A DNA stretch of 26,896 bases from CAYMAZ01 sp964526285. GTDB taxonomy: Bacteria > Bacteroidota > Bacteroidia > Bacteroidales > DTU049. The translations under genes and the position numbers were made by a program. The stretch covers positions 1-26,896 of the forward strand of contig CAZGIW010000053.1 in assembly GCA_964526285.1 (NCBI GenBank), read 5' to 3'. Below are positions 23,328 to 26,896 of the stretch, piece by piece. The notes beneath the pieces are model-generated. The model was not told the origin of the DNA. It worked only from the letters and a program-made list of their open reading frames with translations, and ran no database searches. Within the stretch, counting starts at the first letter, position 1. Each line of letters opens with the position of its first letter.

Positions 23328-23873
23328 CTAAGAAGCACACATCAGCTCAGGAGGTGGCGTGGAAGGTGGCATATAAAAATTACTGCAAGTAGCTGAATAT
23401 GCTGTATAAATTTCTTCAAAACTGTTTGTAGTGAATTGATTTTCAGACGCATGGGCAAAGAAAAGTGAAGAGCTGAATACTTTCAGAAACTTCCGTTGGT
23501 GCTGAACAGGAACATTGGACTCCAAGCCTTTTTCTACCATTTTATCGAGCCTTGCAAACAGACCTGACTCTTTCACATCATGGATGCACACATAAACCAG
23601 TTTCCCTTCAATAGTTTTCCTTTCAAGAATATCATACATCTCACCGTGATATCGGAATTCCCAGTCGTGAATCCATGTAAGGTTTGCATCATCAGCTTCC
23701 AGTTGGTCGGCATAAAACAGAAGACGTTCTTCTTCCGGGACTCCGTTTTTGATTGTTTTTTTCATTTCCTTACGCACAAGAAACTGTTGTTGTTTAAAAA
23801 CAAAAACAGGGAACCATGCCATCAGCAGAAGATGAACTGCAAGAAGAACAGAAAAAGCTTGTCTTAGAAACAT
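23328..23873 (-). CDS. Membrane-anchored partner protein encoded upstream of the TonB receptor
   Basis: A 181-residue protein. A longer reading starts at 23933, but a promoter lies between the two starts, so the Met at 23873 is chosen. It has one strongly hydrophobic segment at about 7-26, then Arg-Lys-Glu-Met-Lys-Lys, Gly-Val-Pro-Glu-Glu-Glu, a Trp-Glu-Phe-Arg-Tyr-His-Gly-Glu-Met-Tyr-Asp segment and Leu-Phe-Ala-Arg-Leu-Asp. I have seen this pattern in small uncharacterised Bacteroidota proteins encoded beside TonB receptors. The C-terminus is unusual: Cys163, a Pro-rich stretch, then Cys179 two residues from the end. The function is unknown; a role in ligand transfer or receptor assembly is only a guess from position. 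Confidence 0.72.
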   Translation of the reverse strand: MFLRQAFSVLLAVHLLLMAWFPVFVFKQQQFLVRKEMKKTIKNGVPEEERLLFYADQLEADDANLTWIHDWEFRYHGEMYDILERKTIEGKLVYVCIHDVKESGLFARLDKMVEKGLESNVPVQHQRKFLKVFSSSLFFAHASENQFTTNSFEEIYTAYSATCSNFYMPPSTPPPELMCAS

Positions 23874-23879
23874 TGTATG

Positions 23880-23912
23880 CAAAAGTAATAGTTTTTTAAC
23901 AACATAATCAAA
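23880..23912 (-). promoter_or_regulatory. Promoter of the TonB receptor operon, nearly leaderless
   Basis: Minus-strand TTTG (complement of 23909-23912), a 21-base spacer, then TACTTTTG (complement of 23880-23887). Only six bases separate the -7 box from the ATG at 23873, so the transcript would begin at or almost at the start codon. Confidence 0.6.
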
Positions 23913-23983
23913 TTGTTGTTTGCTGTTCACCATATAATAATGTTCGTAGTTTTAGCCACGAATACTCCGACAAGTGCTACAGT

Positions 23984-24052
23984 GAGCAATTCGACAAGCT
24001 TATTTCGGCAGGCTCAATACATCGCATTGCAACACTAGTCGAACTGCTCAGT
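23984..24052. repeat. REP-like imperfect inverted repeat
   Basis: Left arm GAGCAATTCGAC (23984-23995) and right arm GTCGAACTGCTC (24038-24049) match at 11 of 12 positions. TTCGACAAGCTT and TTCGGCAGGCTCA in between are variants of a TTCGACAAGCTCA-type repeat I know from many Bacteroidota intergenic regions. There is no convincing gene in 23934-24434. Confidence 0.6.
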
Positions 24053-24220
24053 ACAAGTCCACGAATTTCCACGAATATGTTGCACTAAGCAATACAAAAG
24101 GCTTAATCATTATCTCCCTTTTATGTTTTTGTCACAAAATTTGCAAAAGAATCTGTCTTTTTCTGAAGGTCTCTGTTTGGGCAAATTTTTTGCCAAAAAC
24201 AAAAAGTTTTGTTCCTTTTT

Positions 24221-24295
24221 CAACGGGCTGAAGCCCGTTGCTAATGTGTTTATTTGTCTTGTATTATTTCTTTATTTGCTCAGGGCTAAAGCCCT
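24221..24295. repeat. Paired REP-like palindromes
   Basis: CAACGGGCT-GA-AGCCCGTTG (24221-24240) is a perfect nine-pair palindrome. AGGGCT-AA-AGCCCT (24282-24295) is a perfect six-pair palindrome sharing the GGGCT/AGCCC core. They are 41 bases apart, a layout typical of REP doublets. Confidence 0.75.
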
Positions 24296-24434
24296 TCACA
24301 CAGCAATTTCAACAAAACAAACTTAGCCTTTTGTATTGCCTGTATTTCCTGCTAACACAAAAATGTGATGATCAGTTACAATTGTTTTCGGCCTGTTTTT
24401 TGCAGCGTCTGAAATCGTTAAAAAAATCATTGTT

Positions 24435-24809
24435 ATGAAAAAATTGCTTTTTTTACTTGTCGTTTCGGGGTTTTTCCTGTTTGCATGTGATCCTTATCCG
24501 TATGATTATATTGACAATACACCAAAACCAGAAAAGTTTCAACTGAAAGGATATGTGCATGATGCAGACTCTCTGTGGTCTTTGGAAAATATTATGGTTT
24601 TAATGAAGCCAGAATCTGTAAATGATACATTTTTCACATATACTGATTCAACAGGGCAGTTTGGTTTTAATTTCGGACGAAGTTATGGGTGGTCGGCAAT
24701 GCTGATGTTTCGGGATACCGCTGGAGTATATGATGACCTGGATACATTATTTTTGTGTTCTGAAAGGGATTTTGCAGCAGGATTACGTGAATTTTTTGTA
24801 AATTTGTAA
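24435..24809 (+). CDS. Small lipoprotein of unknown function
   Basis: A 124-residue protein with a lipoprotein signal (Leu-Phe-Ala-Cys18, Asp at +2). The mature part starts with a Pro/Tyr/Asp-rich linker. It continues with a beta-sandwich-like segment (Lys-Gly-Tyr-Val-His-Asp-Ala-Asp, then Thr-Asp-Ser-Thr-Gly-Gln-Phe-Gly-Phe) that resembles a carboxypeptidase-regulatory or transthyretin-like fold. It may be related to short radical-SAM-associated putative lipoproteins, but no radical SAM gene is nearby. It ends 65 bases before the ComB-like gene, which has its own promoter. Confidence 0.75.
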   Translation: MKKLLFLLVVSGFFLFACDPYPYDYIDNTPKPEKFQLKGYVHDADSLWSLENIMVLMKPESVNDTFFTYTDSTGQFGFNFGRSYGWSAMLMFRDTAGVYDDLDTLFLCSERDFAAGLREFFVNL

Positions 24810-24828
24810 GTTGTCACAGAAAAACCAG

Positions 24829-24859
24829 TCTGCTGACAACATGAAAAACAGTATGTTTG
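24829..24859 (+). promoter_or_regulatory. Promoter of the ComB-like gene
   Basis: TCTG at 24829-24832, a 19-base spacer, then TATGTTTG at 24852-24859. It overlaps the alternative TTG start at 24857, favouring the ATG at 24875. Confidence 0.5.
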
Positions 24860-24874
24860 CAAAAAAATACTCTT

Positions 24875-25597
24875 ATGAATACCATTGAAGTTTGCCTTAC
24901 TCCTGTACTTTACAAACACATGCTCACATGTCACCACTTTGGTGTTGCTGTGATTGATGTTCTCAGGGCAACCACCTCAATTACAACAGCCTTTGATTTT
25001 GGTGTGAAGGAAATTTTTCCTGTGGCCACAGATGAAGAAGCCCTTGCCTATAAGGAAAAAGGATCTCTCGTTGCAGCAGAACGTGACGGAATTACTCTGG
25101 ATTATGCAGATTTCGGTAATTCACCATTGTTTTTTCGCAATACCGAACTACAAGGTAAATCCATAGCCTACAAAACCACCAATGGCACACAAACAATCAA
25201 AATGTTGGAAAGATCAGAAAGAGTATTGATAGCTTCTTTTTTGAATCTTTCAGCCGTTGTGAAATGGTATGAAAAATATGGACTGAATGCAGTACTTTTA
25301 TGCTCAGGCTGGAAAAACAAATTCAATCTTGAAGATGCTTTGCTTGCAGGTGCTTTGGTTGAAAAACTTCAGCAGTTACCCGATTATAAAATTGACTGTG
25401 ATGCTGCACATGCCGTTTATGATTTGTGGCAGGTAGCAAAAGATGACCCTGTGGCATATATTCAAAAAGCAATGCACCGCGAGAGATTGCGTAAACTGGG
25501 GCTTGATGATGTAATTGAGTTTTGTTTTACTCAGGATATATCCAACTCCATGCCTGAATATGACGGGGTAAAAATTGTTGATGTTAGCAATAAATAA
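24875..25597 (+). CDS. comB: 2-phosphosulfolactate phosphatase family protein (ComB-like)
   Basis: A 240-residue cytoplasmic protein counted from the ATG at 24875. The ComB fold is recognisable from Val-Ile-Asp-Val-Leu-Arg-Ala-Thr-Thr-Ser at about 27-36, Ala-Glu-Arg-Asp-Gly, Phe-Gly-Asn-Ser-Pro, Thr-Thr-Asn-Gly-Thr, and a Cys-Ser-Gly-Trp-Lys segment. ComB removes phosphate from 2-phosphosulfolactate in coenzyme M synthesis in methanogens. The same family is widespread in Bacteroidota, which do not make coenzyme M by that route, so the substrate here is open; a sulfonate role is one possibility. The phospholipase-like gene starts 9 bases after its stop, suggesting cotranscription. Confidence 0.88.
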   Translation: MNTIEVCLTPVLYKHMLTCHHFGVAVIDVLRATTSITTAFDFGVKEIFPVATDEEALAYKEKGSLVAAERDGITLDYADFGNSPLFFRNTELQGKSIAYKTTNGTQTIKMLERSERVLIASFLNLSAVVKWYEKYGLNAVLLCSGWKNKFNLEDALLAGALVEKLQQLPDYKIDCDAAHAVYDLWQVAKDDPVAYIQKAMHRERLRKLGLDDVIEFCFTQDISNSMPEYDGVKIVDVSNK

Positions 25598-25606
25598 TAT
25601 TGAAAT

Positions 25607-26584
25607 ATGAAAATCAGAATCTTATTTGTTCTCGTTTTGGCTGGTTTTCTGATATTTCCGAAAACTGCTTTATCATGGGGATTTTATTCTCACCGTGTTA
25701 TTAACCGCCATGCTGTGTTTTGCCTGCCTTCGGGCATGATTGGGTTTTATAAAAAACATATTGAATATCTTACCGAACATTCAATTGATCCCGACAAAAT
25801 CAGCAGGGTTGATCCTGATGAAGCGCCCCGACATTATATTGATATGGAGTATTTCGGGAATCCCGATGATATTCCTTTGTACTGGAAAGATGCTGTAAAA
25901 AAATACGGGGAAGATTCTCTGAAAAGTTTCGGAGTTCTGCCATGGCACATATCAACAATGCTTTTCCGGCTCACCGAAGCCTTCAAGGAGCAGGATGCTT
26001 TCAGAATTCTAATGCTCAGTGCCCGGATTGGACACTATGTGGCTGATGCAACAATGCCATTACACACAACTAAGTATTATAATGGAAGAACTCCGGAGGA
26101 AAGAGGGATTCATGCATTTTGGGAAACCCGGATTCCTGAACTGTTTGCATCTGACTTTCAGTTTTTTGTGGGGAAAGCCGAATATATCGAAAATGGTCAG
26201 ATCAAGGCATGGGAGTTGGTGCATGCAACTCATGCACAGGTTGATACAGTATATGTGGTTTATGAAAACCTCTTAAAAGCTTTTCCTTCAGATAAAATTT
26301 ATGTGTATGATACAAGGGGAACAGTGACAAAAAGAAATTATTCACGTGAGTTTGCCGAAGCTTTTGAAAAGCAGTCTAATATGATGATAGAACGGAATAT
26401 GAAACTGGCAGTCATATCTGTGGCAAGTTTCTGGTACACTGCCTGGGTCAACGCAGGTCAACCTGACCTTGACAGACTCATGGACAAAGATGTTGTGAAA
26501 CAAATGAAAAAGGAAAAGAAGGAAATTGATGAAATGTGGCGCACGGGCAATGCAAAAGGAAGACCCAATCCGGAGGATGAATAA
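25607..26584 (+). CDS. Exported zinc-dependent phospholipase C / S1-P1 nuclease-fold protein
   Basis: A 325-residue protein. The signal peptide ends at residue 23 (Ala-Leu-Ser), placing Trp24 as the mature N-terminus, the zinc-ligating residue in this superfamily. His76, His143, Asp147, His153, His169 and Glu173 follow. The 4-6-16-4 spacing of the last five resembles the 4-6-14-4 ligand spacing of Bacillus cereus phospholipase C (His118, Asp122, His128, His142, Glu146). His29 and His114 may complete the three-zinc site. The C-terminal tail is charged (Lys/Glu-rich). It probably acts in the periplasm or outside the cell on phosphodiesters; phospholipid and nucleic acid substrates cannot be told apart by sequence alone. 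Confidence 0.9.
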   Translation: MKIRILFVLVLAGFLIFPKTALSWGFYSHRVINRHAVFCLPSGMIGFYKKHIEYLTEHSIDPDKISRVDPDEAPRHYIDMEYFGNPDDIPLYWKDAVKKYGEDSLKSFGVLPWHISTMLFRLTEAFKEQDAFRILMLSARIGHYVADATMPLHTTKYYNGRTPEERGIHAFWETRIPELFASDFQFFVGKAEYIENGQIKAWELVHATHAQVDTVYVVYENLLKAFPSDKIYVYDTRGTVTKRNYSREFAEAFEKQSNMMIERNMKLAVISVASFWYTAWVNAGQPDLDRLMDKDVVKQMKKEKKEIDEMWRTGNAKGRPNPEDE

Positions 26585-26665
26585 GCTGATAGTTGAGTCT
26601 GAGCATCTCTATTCTTCACATAGTTAATTTCAGGGCGTGAAAACTGAGAGAATTTCTAATTATTA

Positions 26666-26780
26666 TGGCTTAGGCTGAGGCTTAGGCTTAGGCATTGGAA
26701 CAATAGAACAATTGAACATTCGAAGTTAGAAGTATATATTGGTTAATACTTAATTCGTAAAATTTGTAAAATTCGTATTT
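26666..26780. repeat. Cluster of three short-period repeats
   Basis: First, TTAGGC/TGAGGC hexamers, four in a row near 26671-26694. Second, GAACAAT-like 8-9-base units near 26698-26722. Third, AATTCGTA/AATTTGTA units of about 11 bases near 26753-26780. No gene is seen in 26585-26896. Confidence 0.65.
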
Positions 26781-26801
26781 AGTAGTGCAAATTAGTATTA
26801 T

Positions 26802-26845
26802 TAGATTCTTCACTTCGCTGCGCTTCGTTCTGAATGACAATGGGT
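26802..26845. repeat. Dispersed intergenic repeat-like sequence
   Basis: The segment reads GATTCTTCACTTCGCTGCGC followed by TTCGTTCTGAATGACA, resembling a family of dispersed repeats (TTCGCTTCGCTCAGAATGACA-type) seen in many bacterial genomes. The complement contains CGAAGCGCA, which also occurs in the 95-bp tRNA-linked unit. Confidence 0.45.
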
Positions 26846-26896
26846 CAAACCGCGAAAAAAAATAAAACCAAAAATCGCTAGCGGATTCTCTTGAAG

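Noticed and set aside
24123..24438. Two overlapping plus-strand frames in the REP region
   Set aside because: They run through the palindromes, look like random translation and lack promoter boxes or signal features.
24857..24874. TTG start for the ComB-like protein
   Set aside because: The TTG is part of the -7 promoter box; the ATG at 24875 fits the family start.
26668..26694. TTAGGC repeats as a eukaryotic telomere tract
   Set aside because: Only a few imperfect copies, surrounded by bacterial genes and other short repeats.

Overview
The window comes from a low-GC Bacteroidota chromosome, probably a draft or metagenome assembly because it contains a gap of exactly 100 N. Four things point to Bacteroidota. 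There is a type IX secretion component (PorZ) and two cargo-like proteins with C-terminal sorting domains. Most transcription units have a TAnnTTTG -7 box, several with a TTTG/TTG about 19-22 bases upstream. Start codons lack Shine-Dalgarno sequences. A TonB receptor carries an N-terminal carboxypeptidase-regulatory-like domain.

Layout. 1-430: a 52-residue exported peptide (-) and the promoter of the next gene. 430-1479: an IS1595/ISXO2-like transposase-derived gene with no visible IS ends. 1498-4224 (-): operon pgk, M28 peptidase, HAD phosphatase. 4225-4654: intergenic, with a 159-bp array of a 9-bp degenerate repeat. 4655-7423: TolC-like channel and MacA/HlyD-like adaptor, without their pump. 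7619-10729: porZ-recO. 10793-11857: T9SS cargo protein. 11962-14340: prs, ctc (L25) and pth. 14391-14753: tRNA-Arg(CCG) followed by a 95-bp tandem repeat that re-duplicates the tRNA 3' end and is broken by the scaffold gap. 14849-17363 (-): MBOAT acyltransferase and an SGNH/AlgJ-like partner. 17502-19861 (-): C69 dipeptidase and an unrecognised protein. 19980-20804: stand-alone DUF2436 (gingipain/HagA-type) T9SS protein. 20875-23873 (-): an inner-membrane-anchored partner protein and a TonB-dependent receptor. 23934-24434: REP-like palindromes. 24435-26584: lipoprotein, ComB-like phosphatase and Zn-dependent phospholipase C/S1-P1-type protein. 26585-26896: short-period repeats only.

Functionally this is mostly core chromosome (glycolysis, PRPP synthesis, translation, recombination) mixed with cell-envelope genes. 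PorZ belongs to the T9SS attachment complex that would process CTD proteins such as the two cargo candidates here. The MBOAT/SGNH pair probably O-acylates an exported glycan, and the TonB unit imports a metal or heme-type ligand. I found no CRISPR array, defence island or complete mobile element. The least explained parts are the tRNA-3'-end tandem array, the transposase-like gene lacking an aligned catalytic Asp, the M28 peptidase with His in place of the catalytic Glu, and the several unrelated short-period repeats confined to intergenic DNA.
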